The notes: generated by a model not told the origin, from the letters alone. DNA of 43,594 nucleotides from Arthrobacter sp. Bi26 (GCF_918697925.1 NZ_CAKKMF010000037.1:1-43594), one strand, 5' to 3'; counted from the first letter of the stretch, positions 24,872 through 32,621 are shown. Numbers and translations: made by a program.

Positions 24872-25630
24872 TCAGCCTGCGGGTGCACTGACCGCGATGG
24901 TGCCGCCCTGGGGGTCCCTGATCACGGCGCTGCGGAATCCCGGTGTGTCCATGGGTGCCATCAAAATGCCGCCACCCAGTGCTACGGCGTGCTCGGCGAT
25001 GGCGTCCGCGTCGCGGACAGCGAAATTGACGCTCCAATGCGGCGGGACCGCGACGCCGTCCGTGGCCGTCACGACCGCCACGACTTGACCCGAGCGCAGC
25101 CACAGCGAGAAGGGAGCGTCCGGCACTGATTCCAGTACCCAGTCGAACATTTCGCCGTAGAACGCCTGGGCCCGACCGATATCTGTGGTGTGCAGCGAGC
25201 TCATGGCCCAGGTATTGGGCTCATTGGCCCGTTCGGCGCCGTCGTTCTCGCCGGCCTGCCGCAGGCAGAACGGAACGCCGGTGGCGTCGGCGAGCATAGC
25301 AATGCGGTTACCGGAGCCGGCCCCAAACTGTCCCAAGGGCTTGCCTCCCGCCTGCTCGGCACGAGCCAGGGCTTCCCCGATGTCGTCGACACGCACGTGG
25401 GTGATCCACCCCGGAGGCGATTGCGGCGGTGCCTGTCCGATGCCGGCCACCAGCCGCCCGCCCAGGCGCGCGGTGTAGTAGTCGCCATCGAAACCGGACG
25501 GCATCGGTGTTGGGTCGTCGAAACTCCAGCCGAAGAGCGGACCGTAAAAGTCTCGGGCCGCCCGCGGATCTGGCTGCAAAGTGTCGACCCAACACGGCGC
25601 ACCGACTGAGGAGGTATTTCGCGCTGTCAT
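24872..25630 (-). CDS. Two-domain VOC (glyoxalase/bleomycin-resistance fold) protein
   Basis: 252 residues from ATG 25630 (MTARNTSSVGAPCWVDTLQP), preceded by an AAAGGG purine run; a longer reading frame upstream is not supported. Two VOC modules are visible: residues 10-120 (PCWVDTLQPDPRAARDFYGPLFGW, ITHVRVDDIGEALARAEQAG) and 140-252 (MSSLHTTDIGRAQAFYGEMFDW, FAVRDADAIAEHAVALGGG, VIRDPQGGTIAV). This arrangement is that of the actinobacterial CFP32-like family. Family members include dioxygenases, glyoxalases and antibiotic-binding proteins; the role here cannot be told. Confidence 0.85.
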   Translation of the reverse strand: MTARNTSSVGAPCWVDTLQPDPRAARDFYGPLFGWSFDDPTPMPSGFDGDYYTARLGGRLVAGIGQAPPQSPPGWITHVRVDDIGEALARAEQAGGKPLGQFGAGSGNRIAMLADATGVPFCLRQAGENDGAERANEPNTWAMSSLHTTDIGRAQAFYGEMFDWVLESVPDAPFSLWLRSGQVVAVVTATDGVAVPPHWSVNFAVRDADAIAEHAVALGGGILMAPMDTPGFRSAVIRDPQGGTIAVSAPAG

Positions 25631-25956
25631 TGAAGAAACCCTTTCGACCGGGCCACGTGGGGCGGGAATATTGTTTCCCATGCCCGCGCATTCGAGCAAG
25701 ACCGCACTGGCGCCTACAGAGTTCCAGAACGGTGCCACAATCCCCACAGCGGAAATATGGCCTCGTTTATTGGCGGCCAGGGGCTGGGACCGAATCTGCT
25801 GGAACTCCATTCCCGCGCAGGAAATCGCCGTCACCCGCGAGACCCGGCTCCCCGTGCGGTACGCTCACAAAGATATTCTGGCTATTGGGGGGACCATGAA
25901 TAAGGGAATGAAATCTGGAATTGCAGTCGTAGCGCTCAGACCAGGAAGTCCGGAGC
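25631..25956. other. About 330 bp with no well-supported gene; weak ORF 25680-25970 (+)
   Basis: Upstream of the VOC gene lies a stretch of visibly lower GC than the genes around it. It must hold the VOC promoter on the minus strand. On the plus strand an ATG at 25680 opens 96 codons to 25970 (starts MPAHSSKTALAPTEF), but without a ribosome site, with mixed third positions and no recognised motif; it overlaps the next small ORF out of frame. An internal ATG at 25896 would give a 24-residue peptide. Confidence 0.3.
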
Positions 25957-26046
25957 ATGATGACCGTTGAGCGAATGGTGAAGGCCGGCAAGACCATCCA
26001 TGAGATCCAGCGCTACTACCCGGAGTACTCTCCGTCCACCAAGTAA
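25957..26046 (+). CDS. Very small ORF, possible HTH-protein fragment
   Basis: ATG 25957 gives 29 residues (MMTVERMVKAGKTIHEIQRY continuing to PSTK) ending at TAA 26046. AGGAAG lies about 10 nt upstream. The peptide looks like the start of a helix-turn-helix domain that stops abruptly, so it may be a truncated gene remnant rather than a functional peptide. Confidence 0.3.
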   Translation: MMTVERMVKAGKTIHEIQRYYPEYSPSTK

Positions 26047-26173
26047 CGCTGTCGGCCCCACTTCGGACGCGATCCGCCGTGCATGAGTGCAAAGCGTTCG
26101 GGTACTCAAGATGGGGAACCACAGGCCTGCGTCGACGGAAAAGTCGCATGTGAATTGTTACTCTCTTTTCCTT

Positions 26174-26200
26174 TTGTGCGGCAAATGCAATTGCTATTCT
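26174..26200 (+). promoter_or_regulatory. Candidate sigma-70 promoter
   Basis: TTGTGC (26174-26179) and TATTCT (26195-26200) are separated by 15 bp in an unusually AT-rich stretch, about 50 nt before the small-ORF pair at 26252. Spacing is short, so this is a moderate candidate. Confidence 0.4.
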
Positions 26201-26251
26201 GAATTTGGTCAGGCAGAGGCTGCTCACTTCGTTGCGGGGAGTTAATGTCTT

Positions 26252-26383
26252 ATGCCGACCAGACTCGATGTCACCATCACAGCCGGCGCGGACTCTCTGG
26301 CGGTCGCCCTGAAGCCCCTCGGCTATCTGACCGTCCGCAGCGCCGCCGCCTCACCGGAGCCTGGTAGGGGCGGTGTCGCATGA
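26252..26383 (+). CDS. Small ORF coupled to the next gene, unknown
   Basis: 43 residues from ATG 26252 (begins MPTRLDVTITAGADSLAVAL), with GGGGAG about 10 nt upstream and a promoter candidate at 26174-26200. Its TGA overlaps the next start as ATGA (26380-26383), the same coupling style as established operons in this window, which is the main reason to believe it. An out-of-frame ATG at 26245 sits too close to the ribosome site. No family recognised. Confidence 0.4.
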   Translation: MPTRLDVTITAGADSLAVALKPLGYLTVRSAAASPEPGRGGVA

Positions 26384-26676
26384 TCGGCACAGGGTCACAG
26401 AGGCGCCCCGGCAGCAGGATCTTTTACACGTTCCGGCACTGGCCGCAGGTGCCGACTGGCGACCTCCTGCAACTCCGGCAGGCGCTGGCGAGTAGCCAGG
26501 AGCCGGAAGACCAAGACGCCGCCTCCGAGCTCCTGCGGATCATCAACGCGGAACTGCGCGGGCGCGGCCGGCGCCGCGAGTGGCGTCTGGCCCTGATCGG
26601 CGCGCGGTCACGCCGCCGGCACGCGGGCAGGCGGTCCGGCAAACAGGACCAAAAGCCTGATCCTGGCCTCCCCTAG
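26380..26676 (+). CDS. Small basic protein, unknown
   Basis: 98 residues from ATG 26380, overlapping the previous ORF by four bases. Residues 28-58 look helical (GDLLQLRQALASSQEPEDQD then ASELLRIINAELRGRG) and the C-terminus is very basic (RGRGRRREWRLALIGARSRRRHAGRRSGK), suggesting nucleic-acid or membrane binding. No cysteine motif, signal peptide or TM helix. A perfect 15-bp hairpin starts 4 nt after the TAG stop. Not recognised; confidence rests on the coupling and the flanking signals. Confidence 0.45.
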   Translation: MIGTGSQRRPGSRIFYTFRHWPQVPTGDLLQLRQALASSQEPEDQDAASELLRIINAELRGRGRRREWRLALIGARSRRRHAGRRSGKQDQKPDPGLP

Positions 26677-26679
26677 TCC

Positions 26680-26730
26680 AGCGCGGATGCGGCCCTGTGA
26701 AAACAAATCGGGGGTGGCCGCATCCGCGCT
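26680..26730. terminator. Long perfect stem-loop after the small-ORF pair
   Basis: AGCGCGGATGCGGCC (26680-26694) pairs perfectly with GGCCGCATCCGCGCT (26716-26730), leaving a 21-nt loop. It starts directly after the TAG at 26676. No T-run follows on the plus strand, so it is a terminator-like or RNA-stabilising structure rather than a textbook intrinsic terminator. Confidence 0.55.
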
Positions 26731-26742
26731 AAACGCACTCAC

Positions 26743-26760
26743 AGTGCAATGCATTGCACT
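26743..26760. promoter_or_regulatory. Perfect 18-bp palindrome, operator candidate
   Basis: AGTGCAATGCATTGCACT reads the same on both strands with no spacer. Length and symmetry fit a dimeric regulator site. It lies 180-195 nt upstream of the GAF-ANTAR gene. No cognate regulator is evident in the window. Confidence 0.5.
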
Positions 26761-26834
26761 TGCTCGGCCGGCGCCTGACGGCGTGGACGGGCGGGCAGGT
26801 CGCCACCACGTAACGGGCGTGGTGCCCGGCCTCG

Positions 26835-26858
26835 GCGGCCGATGAAGCGGCCGATGAA
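26835..26858. repeat. Two tandem copies of a 12-bp unit
   Basis: GCGGCCGATGAA occurs twice in direct succession (26835-26846, 26847-26858), 79 nt before the GAF-ANTAR start. A recent slippage duplication or a tandem regulator site are both possible. Confidence 0.6.
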
Positions 26859-26936
26859 GCCGGGCAATAAGACCCGTCCTCCCTCGGTGCCCGCATTGTA
26901 CGATCATTTGGGGGCGTGCGGCCGGAAGGAGCCGGA

Positions 26937-27680
26937 GTGGAACTTGCAGGGCAGAGTTTTGTTGGCAGGACCGCGGAGCAGCTTCAGGACCTCGTGCTCT
27001 CAAGCGAGGATCTGGAAGAATTTTTGGGCGAACTGGCCCAGCACGCGGCCATTGGGCTATCCCACGCAGAGCGCGAAGTCATCGGCGCCGTAACTGTGGC
27101 GAGGCCTAAGAAACCCGCCGCGACCGGTGCCGGCAGCCAGAGGGCATTTGAACTTGAAGAGCTTCAGGCCGCGGCCGGCGAGGGCCCCGGCATCTCCGCG
27201 ATGAGCGGAGCACACACCGTATATGTCAGGGACGTGACCCGAGAGGGCCGGTGGCCGGAATTCGGTCAAGCAGCTGCGGAGCGGGGCTATGTTGCCGTCC
27301 TGGCGGTCCCCATCGATCTGGACGGCGAATGCCGGGCTGCCCTGAGCTTCTACGCCACTCACCGTTCCGGATTTACGGACGGGCAAATCCTCACCGCGGA
27401 AAACGTTGCCCGGCAGTTCTGCCGGCCCCTGCGTCTGAGCCTGCGGATCGGCCGCCTCCAGGAAGCCCGCGACGACCTCGCATCCGCCATGAAGTCGCGT
27501 ACGGTCATCGACATGGCAATCGGCGTGGTCATGGCCCAGAACCGGTGCCCCCCGGATGAGGCGTTCACATTGCTCCGCGAAGCCTCCAACGCCCGCAACA
27601 CCAAGCTGCGCGAAGTCGCGGCATCGATCGTTGCTGCAATTGCCGGCACCACGGACATTCGTTCACGCTTCGATTTGTAG
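26937..27680 (+). CDS. GAF-ANTAR domain RNA-binding regulator
   Basis: 247 residues from GTG 26937, chosen for the GGAAGGAG site 5-6 nt upstream; the frame is open from 26916. Residues about 20-170 form a GAF sensor (LEEFLGELAQHAAIGLSHAE, GAHTVYVRDVTREGRWPEF, GYVAVLAVPIDLDGECRAAL). Residues about 180-245 form an ANTAR domain (LQEARDDLASAMKSRTVIDM, AIGVVMAQNRCPPDEAFTLL, LREVAASIVAAI), with the conserved Ala/Ile/Gly core. ANTAR proteins bind paired RNA hairpins and relieve transcription termination. GAF-ANTAR fusions are common in actinobacteria; ligand and target RNA are unknown. It has no adjacent kinase. Confidence 0.88.
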   Translation: MELAGQSFVGRTAEQLQDLVLSSEDLEEFLGELAQHAAIGLSHAEREVIGAVTVARPKKPAATGAGSQRAFELEELQAAAGEGPGISAMSGAHTVYVRDVTREGRWPEFGQAAAERGYVAVLAVPIDLDGECRAALSFYATHRSGFTDGQILTAENVARQFCRPLRLSLRIGRLQEARDDLASAMKSRTVIDMAIGVVMAQNRCPPDEAFTLLREASNARNTKLREVAASIVAAIAGTTDIRSRFDL

Positions 27681-27704
27681 GGGACGCCCGAGCGGCCGGG
27701 GCCG

Positions 27705-28205
27705 TCAGGAACGGGCAGCGAGGATCTGCTCGCGCAGAATGTCCGCGTGGCCGCAATGCTGGGCCAGTTCCCTGAGCATGTGCAGGTAGACCCACCGCAG
27801 CGGCAGCGGACCGCGGCGGTTGCCGCTGACTATGTCGTCAAGGTCGAGGGAAGCGGCCCGGCGGCGTGAGTCCTCGCAGGCCTGGACGTAGGCGGCCCGG
27901 AGGCCCGCGATGGTGTCGTCCTCCTCGAGGGTGAACGATTCATCGGGCGTGGCCGGAATGCCGATTTCCTGCCGCGTCCTGCCCGTGATGGCCTCGTCAA
28001 ACCAGACCTTTTCGACGAAGGTGGCGTGCTTGAGAAGCCCCAGGAGAGTGGTCCTTGACGGTACCAGCGATGCCCGGGCCTCCGGCTCTGAGAGCCCGTC
28101 GAGGCAGGCCTGAAGATCCGCACGGTGCTCATCGAGGAAGGCATCGAACTGGGTCCGCATGTCTGCGGTGAAGGTTGCCGGATCCATGCTGGGGTTTGGT
28201 CTCAT
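27705..28205 (-). CDS. DinB/DUF664 family protein
   Basis: 166 residues from ATG 28205; a second in-frame ATG at 28187 is possible, and the upstream extension is a shadow. The four-helix DinB fold is indicated by MRTQFDAFLDEHRADLQACL, LLGLLKHATFVEKVWFDEAI with a metal-ligand His, and the C-terminal RWVYLHMLRELAQHCGHADI with HxxxxxxHxxH ligands. Actinobacterial relatives include mycothiol-dependent enzymes of the DinB superfamily, interesting next to the mycothiol genes, though this branch (DUF664) is of unknown activity. Confidence 0.87.
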   Translation of the reverse strand: MRPNPSMDPATFTADMRTQFDAFLDEHRADLQACLDGLSEPEARASLVPSRTTLLGLLKHATFVEKVWFDEAITGRTRQEIGIPATPDESFTLEEDDTIAGLRAAYVQACEDSRRRAASLDLDDIVSGNRRGPLPLRWVYLHMLRELAQHCGHADILREQILAARS

Positions 28206-28307
28206 GGCCCCACATCCTAGTACCAGGCGGCCGCGTTTCGGGGGACCCGGACCCGCCCGTGCGGTCCTGGTCCCCACGAATCCGACACAGGCGGACCGGG
28301 ATCGCGG

Positions 28308-28967
28308 TCAGTGCCCCCGCGCGATCCATTCCTCAAGGTGCGGAGCTTCGGCGCCGATCGTCGTCGGATCCCCGTGCCCGGTCCGGACCATCGTGTCCGC
28401 CGGGAGCGGCAGGAGCCGGTTCCGGATGGAATCGATGATGGTAGGGAAGTCACTGAAGGATCGTCCGGTTGCTCCCGGGCCGCCCTTGAACAGCGTGTCC
28501 CCGCTGAACACCGTGTTTTCAAGCTCTGCGCCTTCCAACTCAATGCCTTCGCTTTCGAGGAGGAAACACACGGACCCCGGCGAATGCCCGGGGGTGTGAA
28601 GCGCCACCAGCCTCGCCCCTGCGACGTCGAAGGTGTCGCCGTCGGCAATGGCGTGGTCCGGCTCGGTGCCGGGGAACACCCGCTCCCACAGCATCCAGTC
28701 ATCCCGGTTCAGGTACACGGGGGCGTTCACGAGCGCGCGGACCTCGCCCACGGCGCGGATGTGGTCGTCGTGGCCGTGCGTGAGCAGGATCGCCGTGACC
28801 TTCCTTCCCGCCACAGCGGCGGCGACGGCGGCGGGATCGTGGGCCGGGTCGATGATGACGCATTCGGCGTCATCCCCGAGGATCCAGACGTTGTTGTCAA
28901 CCTCCCACGTGCCGCCGTCGAGCGAAAACGTCCCGGAGGTGACCAGCCGGTCGATCCGGACGCTCAC
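28308..28967 (-). CDS. MBL-fold hydrolase paired with S-hydroxymethyl-mycothiol dehydrogenase
   Basis: 219 residues from GTG 28967, overlapping the dehydrogenase stop as GTGA (28964-28967). The metallo-beta-lactamase zinc motif THGHDDH is at about residues 64-70, with later ligands in [16 protein letters not shown] and TGHGDPTT. In actinobacteria this MBL protein follows the mycothiol-dependent formaldehyde dehydrogenase and is thought to hydrolyse S-formylmycothiol or a related thioester, completing formaldehyde oxidation to formate. The overlap ensures equal expression. Cytoplasmic, no signal peptide. Confidence 0.9.
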   Translation of the reverse strand: MSVRIDRLVTSGTFSLDGGTWEVDNNVWILGDDAECVIIDPAHDPAAVAAAVAGRKVTAILLTHGHDDHIRAVGEVRALVNAPVYLNRDDWMLWERVFPGTEPDHAIADGDTFDVAGARLVALHTPGHSPGSVCFLLESEGIELEGAELENTVFSGDTLFKGGPGATGRSFSDFPTIIDSIRNRLLPLPADTMVRTGHGDPTTIGAEAPHLEEWIARGH

Positions 28968-30049
28968 AGCTCCACCACCGAGCGCAGCACCGCGCCGGCG
29001 TGCATCTTCGTGAAGGCTTCCTCGATCTGCTCGATCGTGATCCGTTCCGTCACGAAGGCGTCGAGGTCCAGCTTGCCCTGCCGGTAGAGGCTGATGAGCG
29101 TGGGGAAGTCGCGCGAGGGAAGGCAGTCGCCGTACCAGGAGGACTTCAGCGAGCCGCCGCGGCCGAAGACGTCCAGCAGCGGGAGTTCCAGCGTCATCTC
29201 GGGGCTCGGCACGCCCACCAGGACCACCGTGCCGGCGAGGTCCCGGGCGTAGAAGGCCTGCTTGTACGTTTCCGGGCGGCCGACGGCGTCGATCACCACA
29301 TCGGCGCCGAATCCGCCGGTCAGTTCGCGGATTGCCTCCACGGGGTCGACGGCGGACGAATCCACCGTGTGGGTTGCGCCGAGCTCCGTGGCGCGCTGGA
29401 GCTTCTTGGCGTCGATGTCGACGGCGATCACGGTGGTGGCGCCGGCGAGCGCTGCGCCGGCGACGGCTGCCACGCCCACTCCGCCGCAGCCGATCACGGC
29501 GACTGAATCGCCGCGCTGGACGTTTCCGGTGTTGATCGCCGCGCCGATGCCTGCCATGACGCCGCAGCCGAGCAGGCCGACGGCGGCGGGATCGGCGTCG
29601 GGGTCCACCTTGGTGCACTGGCCGGCGGCCACGAGGGTCTTTTCGGCGAAGGCGCCGATGCCCAGCGCGGCCGTCAGCTCCGTGCCGTCCTCCAGGGTCA
29701 TCTTCTGGGTGGCGTTGTGGGTGTTGAAGCAGTACTGCGGCTGACCTCGCCTGCAGGCACGGCACTCGCCGCAGACGGCCCGCCAGTTCAGCACCACGCG
29801 GTCACCGGGGGCGACCTCGGTGACGTCCGGTCCCACGGCACTGACAACGCCGGTGGCCTCGTGGCCGAGCAGGAACGGGAAGTCGTCGTTGATCGCGCCC
29901 TGTTTGTAGTGCAGATCGGTGTGGCAGACGCCGCAGGTCAGGATGTCCACGAGGGCCTCGCCGGGGCCGGGGTCCGGCACCAGGATCGTCTCCAGGGTGA
30001 CGTCGGCATTCTTGGAACGGACTACTGCGGCCTTGACTTTATGGACCAT
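28964..30049 (-). CDS. mscR: S-(hydroxymethyl)mycothiol dehydrogenase (zinc, NAD)
   Basis: 361 residues from ATG 30049 with an AGAGGAG site; 13 upstream codons are not used. Class III alcohol dehydrogenase features: catalytic zinc CGVCHTDLH (39-47) and GHEATG, structural-zinc cysteines [15 protein letters not shown], Rossmann GCGGVGVAA, and [16 protein letters not shown]. The enzyme oxidises the spontaneous formaldehyde-mycothiol adduct with NAD to S-formylmycothiol and may also reduce S-nitrosomycothiol. The downstream MBL hydrolase overlaps by four bases; a mycoredoxin gene lies 124 nt upstream on the same strand. Presence of mycothiol chemistry supports an actinobacterial host. Confidence 0.92.
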   Translation of the reverse strand: MVHKVKAAVVRSKNADVTLETILVPDPGPGEALVDILTCGVCHTDLHYKQGAINDDFPFLLGHEATGVVSAVGPDVTEVAPGDRVVLNWRAVCGECRACRRGQPQYCFNTHNATQKMTLEDGTELTAALGIGAFAEKTLVAAGQCTKVDPDADPAAVGLLGCGVMAGIGAAINTGNVQRGDSVAVIGCGGVGVAAVAGAALAGATTVIAVDIDAKKLQRATELGATHTVDSSAVDPVEAIRELTGGFGADVVIDAVGRPETYKQAFYARDLAGTVVLVGVPSPEMTLELPLLDVFGRGGSLKSSWYGDCLPSRDFPTLISLYRQGKLDLDAFVTERITIEQIEEAFTKMHAGAVLRSVVEL

Positions 30050-30110
30050 GAAACAAGCTCCTCTGCTCTGAACGCGGATTTCTCGCACAACTTACTGGCA
30101 CAACGGGCGG

Positions 30111-30137
30111 CGGCGCGGCCCTTTGGAGGCCGCGCCG
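30111..30137 (-). terminator. GC-rich hairpin between mycoredoxin and dehydrogenase genes
   Basis: CGGCGCGGCC (30111-30120) and GGCCGCGCCG (30128-30137) form a perfect 10-bp stem with loop CTTTGGA, extendable with G-U pairs. It lies after the mycoredoxin TAG on the minus strand. The following tract is only weakly T-rich, so attenuation or mRNA protection is also possible. Confidence 0.5.
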
Positions 30138-30173
30138 TCGTGGGTTGGTGTTGTCCTTGGATACAGGAAGGGA

Positions 30174-30431
30174 CTAGGCCGCGAGCCGGCTCTTGACCTC
30201 TGCTGCGGAGGGGTTCGTGGCGGCGGTGCCGTCCGGGAACAGCACCGTGGGGACGGTGCGGTTGCCTCCATTGAGCTGCTCGACGAGATCGGCGGTGCCT
30301 TCGACTTCCTCGATGTTGATCTCGGTGTACCCGATGCCCTGCGCGTCCAGCTGCTTCTTCAGCCGGTTGCAGTAGCCGCACCACGTGGTCGAAAACATGG
30401 TGATGGTGCCGGATTCGGGGGTGAAGTCCAC
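30174..30431 (-). CDS. Mycoredoxin (glutaredoxin-like)
   Basis: 85 residues from GTG 30431, picked because GAGGAG lies 6 nt upstream and the length then fits mycoredoxin-1; the longer open frame adds 56 unsupported residues. Redox site WCGYC with Cys18 and Cys21, the CGYC form seen in Mrx1, then NGGNRTVPTVLFPDG holding the cis-Pro and substrate loop, and TNPSAAEVKSRL at the end. It reduces mixed disulphides between proteins and mycothiol. Neighbours are mycothiol-dependent dehydrogenase and hydrolase, so the locus gathers thiol-based detoxification. Confidence 0.9.
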   Translation of the reverse strand: MDFTPESGTITMFSTTWCGYCNRLKKQLDAQGIGYTEINIEEVEGTADLVEQLNGGNRTVPTVLFPDGTAATNPSAAEVKSRLAA

Positions 30432-30597
30432 GAAGTTCTCCTCAAGCTTGTGGTTGGGGCCGGCGAGTACGGCCGGGCGCCCACTGAAGTCATACGTCAC
30501 TGCCAACAACCGTACCCCGCAGCCCGCTATTCCCGCAGGCACAGGGCGGAGCCAGGGTGCGGATGACATGGAATGGGCGCGGTGGCATGCTGGTGCC

Positions 30598-31344
30598 ATG
30601 TGTGGACGCTACGTGATGGCCCGGGCCGTCGGAGACCTGCTGGCCGAATTCGACGCCGGGCTGGAGGACGAGATCGCGATTCCGCCGTCGTGGAACGTGG
30701 CCCCGACGGCGGATGTGCCGATCCTGCTCGAACGGCTGGTGGACGGAGAGCCGGTCCGCCAACTGCACATTGCGCGCTGGGGTCTGGTGCCCTCCTGGGC
30801 CAAGGATCCGGGAATCGGGTCCAAGATGATCAATGCCCGCAGCGAGACGGTGCTGGAGAAGCCCGCCTTCCGGAAAGCGACCCGCGCCCGTCGCTGTGCC
30901 GTGCCCGCGGACGGCTACTACGAGTGGAAGGGCGAGGGCCGCAGCAAGCAGCCCTACTACGTCCATCCCAAGGACGGGCACCCCATTGTCTTCGCGGGTC
31001 TATATGAATGGTGGAGGGACCCGTCCAAGGCAGAGGGCGACCCGGAGCGCTGGATGCTCTCGACCTCGATCATGACCACCGACTCCCCGCCGGAGGGCTA
31101 CGCCGGGGGGATGCTGGCCGAGCTGACCGCGCTGCACGACAGGGTTCCGCTGCCCATGAACCGCGAGACCATGCAGACGTGGCTGGACCCGCAGGCCGAT
31201 GACGCCGCCGGACTCGTGGACCTGGTCCGGGCCGGGGCGCACGACGTCGCGGAAGGCTGGACGATCGACGCCGTCGGCACCGCTGTCGGTAACGTCAAGA
31301 ATGACTCACCGGAACTCATCCAGCCGGTGGGGGGCCTGTTCTAG
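30598..31344 (+). CDS. SRAP domain protein (HMCES/YedK, abasic-site DNA-protein crosslinker)
   Basis: 248 residues. The start must be ATG 30598, since the catalytic Cys2 (MCGRYV) has to be exposed after Met removal; upstream in-frame ATGs are discounted. Other family residues: WGLVPSWAKD, N79 in INARSET, E109 in GYYEWK, and H180 in LHDRVPLPM. The protein crosslinks through Cys2 to abasic sites in single-stranded DNA, shielding replication forks. It stands alone, divergent from mycoredoxin; I found no LexA box in the 166-nt spacer. Confidence 0.93.
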   Translation: MCGRYVMARAVGDLLAEFDAGLEDEIAIPPSWNVAPTADVPILLERLVDGEPVRQLHIARWGLVPSWAKDPGIGSKMINARSETVLEKPAFRKATRARRCAVPADGYYEWKGEGRSKQPYYVHPKDGHPIVFAGLYEWWRDPSKAEGDPERWMLSTSIMTTDSPPEGYAGGMLAELTALHDRVPLPMNRETMQTWLDPQADDAAGLVDLVRAGAHDVAEGWTIDAVGTAVGNVKNDSPELIQPVGGLF

Positions 31345-31374
31345 CGGCGGCGCCCTCAGGTCCGGTACCAATAG

Positions 31375-31797
31375 TCAGAGCGTCACTGTGCCGCCGCCGT
31401 CGACCGCCCAGCCGGGGTTGAAGGCGATCTCCCAGCGGTAGCCGTCGGGATCGGCAAAGTAGCCGGTGTAGCCGCCCCAGGGCTGGGTCTTCGGTGCCGC
31501 GACGATGAGGGCTCCCGCGGACTCGGCTTCGGCCATCACCCAGTCGACTTCCGCCGTGCTGGCCAGGTTGTGGCTGAGGGTGATGCACGCAACGCCGGCA
31601 GGGGGATCCGTGGCCGCTTCGGACTGCATTTGGCCCGCGTCCCAGAGCGAGAGGATCAGTCCGTGGTTGACCTGGATGAAGAGCACCTCGCCGGGGACTT
31701 CCCGGTGGACCGGCCATCCCAGGCCATCGACGTAGAAGCGGCGTGAGGCGTCAACACTGCGGACACCCAGCGAAATTAAGTCGACTCGTGGCTGCAT
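31375..31797 (-). CDS. Single-domain VOC family protein
   Basis: 140 residues from ATG 31797. One glyoxalase-type fold: LISLGVRSVDASRRFYVDGL at the start, ITLSHNLASTAEVDWVMAEA in the middle, PWGGYTGYFADPDGYRWEIA near the end with a candidate metal Glu. Compared with the two-domain VOC protein upstream, this one would dimerise to build its site. It is divergent from chorismate mutase, with about 20 nt between starts, and convergent with the SRAP gene. Activity unknown. Confidence 0.87.
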   Translation of the reverse strand: MQPRVDLISLGVRSVDASRRFYVDGLGWPVHREVPGEVLFIQVNHGLILSLWDAGQMQSEAATDPPAGVACITLSHNLASTAEVDWVMAEAESAGALIVAAPKTQPWGGYTGYFADPDGYRWEIAFNPGWAVDGGGTVTL

Positions 31798-31802
31798 CTT
31801 TC

Positions 31803-31808
31803 GATACT
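31803..31808 (+). promoter_or_regulatory. -10 element for a probably leaderless chorismate mutase message
   Basis: GATACT sits 9 nt before ATG 31818 and 3 nt before ATG 31812. No ribosome site exists ahead of either ATG, so transcription starting at or near 31818 would give a leaderless mRNA. A TCGACT hexamer upstream is a poor -35. Confidence 0.4.
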
Positions 31809-31817
31809 GTCATGCAC

Positions 31818-32138
31818 ATGCCCACAAATCACGCAGACGACAAGACCGCCCAGGCCGACCGGGAACAGCTCGCCGCCGTGCGCGTGGCTGTTGACGAGGT
31901 GGACGAGCAGATCGTGTCCTTGATCGGGCGCCGCGAACGGCTGATCCGGATCGCCGGGACCCTCAAGGCGGACAGCGCGGAGGTCCGTGCGCCCGGGCGC
32001 GTGGAGCGGGTCATCGAACACGTCCGCGCCACGGCGGAACAGAAGGACATCGACGTCGAACTCGTCGAGAAGACCTACCGGGCGATGATCGACGCCTTCA
32101 TCACCCTCGAGCTGGAAGTGTACAAGTCCACTTCATAG
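31818..32138 (+). CDS. Chorismate mutase (AroQ type)
   Basis: 106 residues from ATG 31818; ATG 31812 two codons earlier is equally open, and I choose the later one by its distance from the -10. The AroQ helical core shows VRVAVDEVDEQIVSLIGRRE, the IRIAGTLKAD helix with the catalytic Lys, APGRVERVIEHVRATAEQ and VEKTYRAMIDAFITLELEVY. It converts chorismate to prephenate for Phe/Tyr synthesis. Length fits a stand-alone AroQ without fusion domain or signal peptide, so cytosolic. Convergent with the hypothetical gene 21 nt downstream. Confidence 0.88.
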   Translation: MPTNHADDKTAQADREQLAAVRVAVDEVDEQIVSLIGRRERLIRIAGTLKADSAEVRAPGRVERVIEHVRATAEQKDIDVELVEKTYRAMIDAFITLELEVYKSTS

Positions 32139-32159
32139 CAAGGGCTTGTTGGAACGTGC

Positions 32160-32546
32160 TTAGAGGGACTCTTCGACAGGCACGTTGGCCTGGTATTCCC
32201 GGCCGTCACAATCGCTGAAGGCGGTCATGAGGTGGCCCTTGGGCAGGCCCAGCACCGTCGCGATGGGGAAGTTTCCGGTGATGGTGTTCCCTGAGTGTTC
32301 CACGCCTGTGAGGTCGAAGTTCTCTTCCGTGCCGTCATGGTTGAAGAAGTAGAAGGAGACCGCCTCGCCGTTCATGAACTCAATTCCCAGTCTGCGTTGA
32401 TGGGAATAGTCCGGCTCGGCCGCGAGCAGGCCCACAACGTAGGCGCCTTGCCCCGGGATATTTCCGTCTATATCGAAGGTCGCCACCAAGGTTGAATTCT
32501 TGGCGGCGACCTTTACGTGCTTCAGGAGTGCGATATGGGAGCTCAT
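32160..32546 (-). CDS. Conserved-looking hypothetical protein
   Basis: 128 residues from ATG 32546. The sequence looks like a compact beta-rich protein (HIALLKHVKVAAKNSTLVAT, AYVVGLLAAEPDYSHQRRLG, AVSFYFFNHDGTEENFDL, NTITGNFPIATVLGL). A basic N-terminus but no signal peptide or TM helix. No known domain recognised. It is divergent from the SOS-controlled operon, and the LexA box lies 76 nt from its start, so it may or may not share that control. Confidence 0.65.
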   Translation of the reverse strand: MSSHIALLKHVKVAAKNSTLVATFDIDGNIPGQGAYVVGLLAAEPDYSHQRRLGIEFMNGEAVSFYFFNHDGTEENFDLTGVEHSGNTITGNFPIATVLGLPKGHLMTAFSDCDGREYQANVPVEESL

Positions 32547-32621
32547 GGCTCAATCCTGCTACCTGTGCCATCGTCCGTCCACCCCCGATCTGGGTTTTGT
32601 CGCCTTTCCGACGTAGACTGA

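Noticed and set aside
26835..26858. CRISPR-like repeats
   Set aside because: Only two adjacent 12-bp copies with no spacers; likewise the 14-bp repeats at 32658-32699. Simple tandem duplication.
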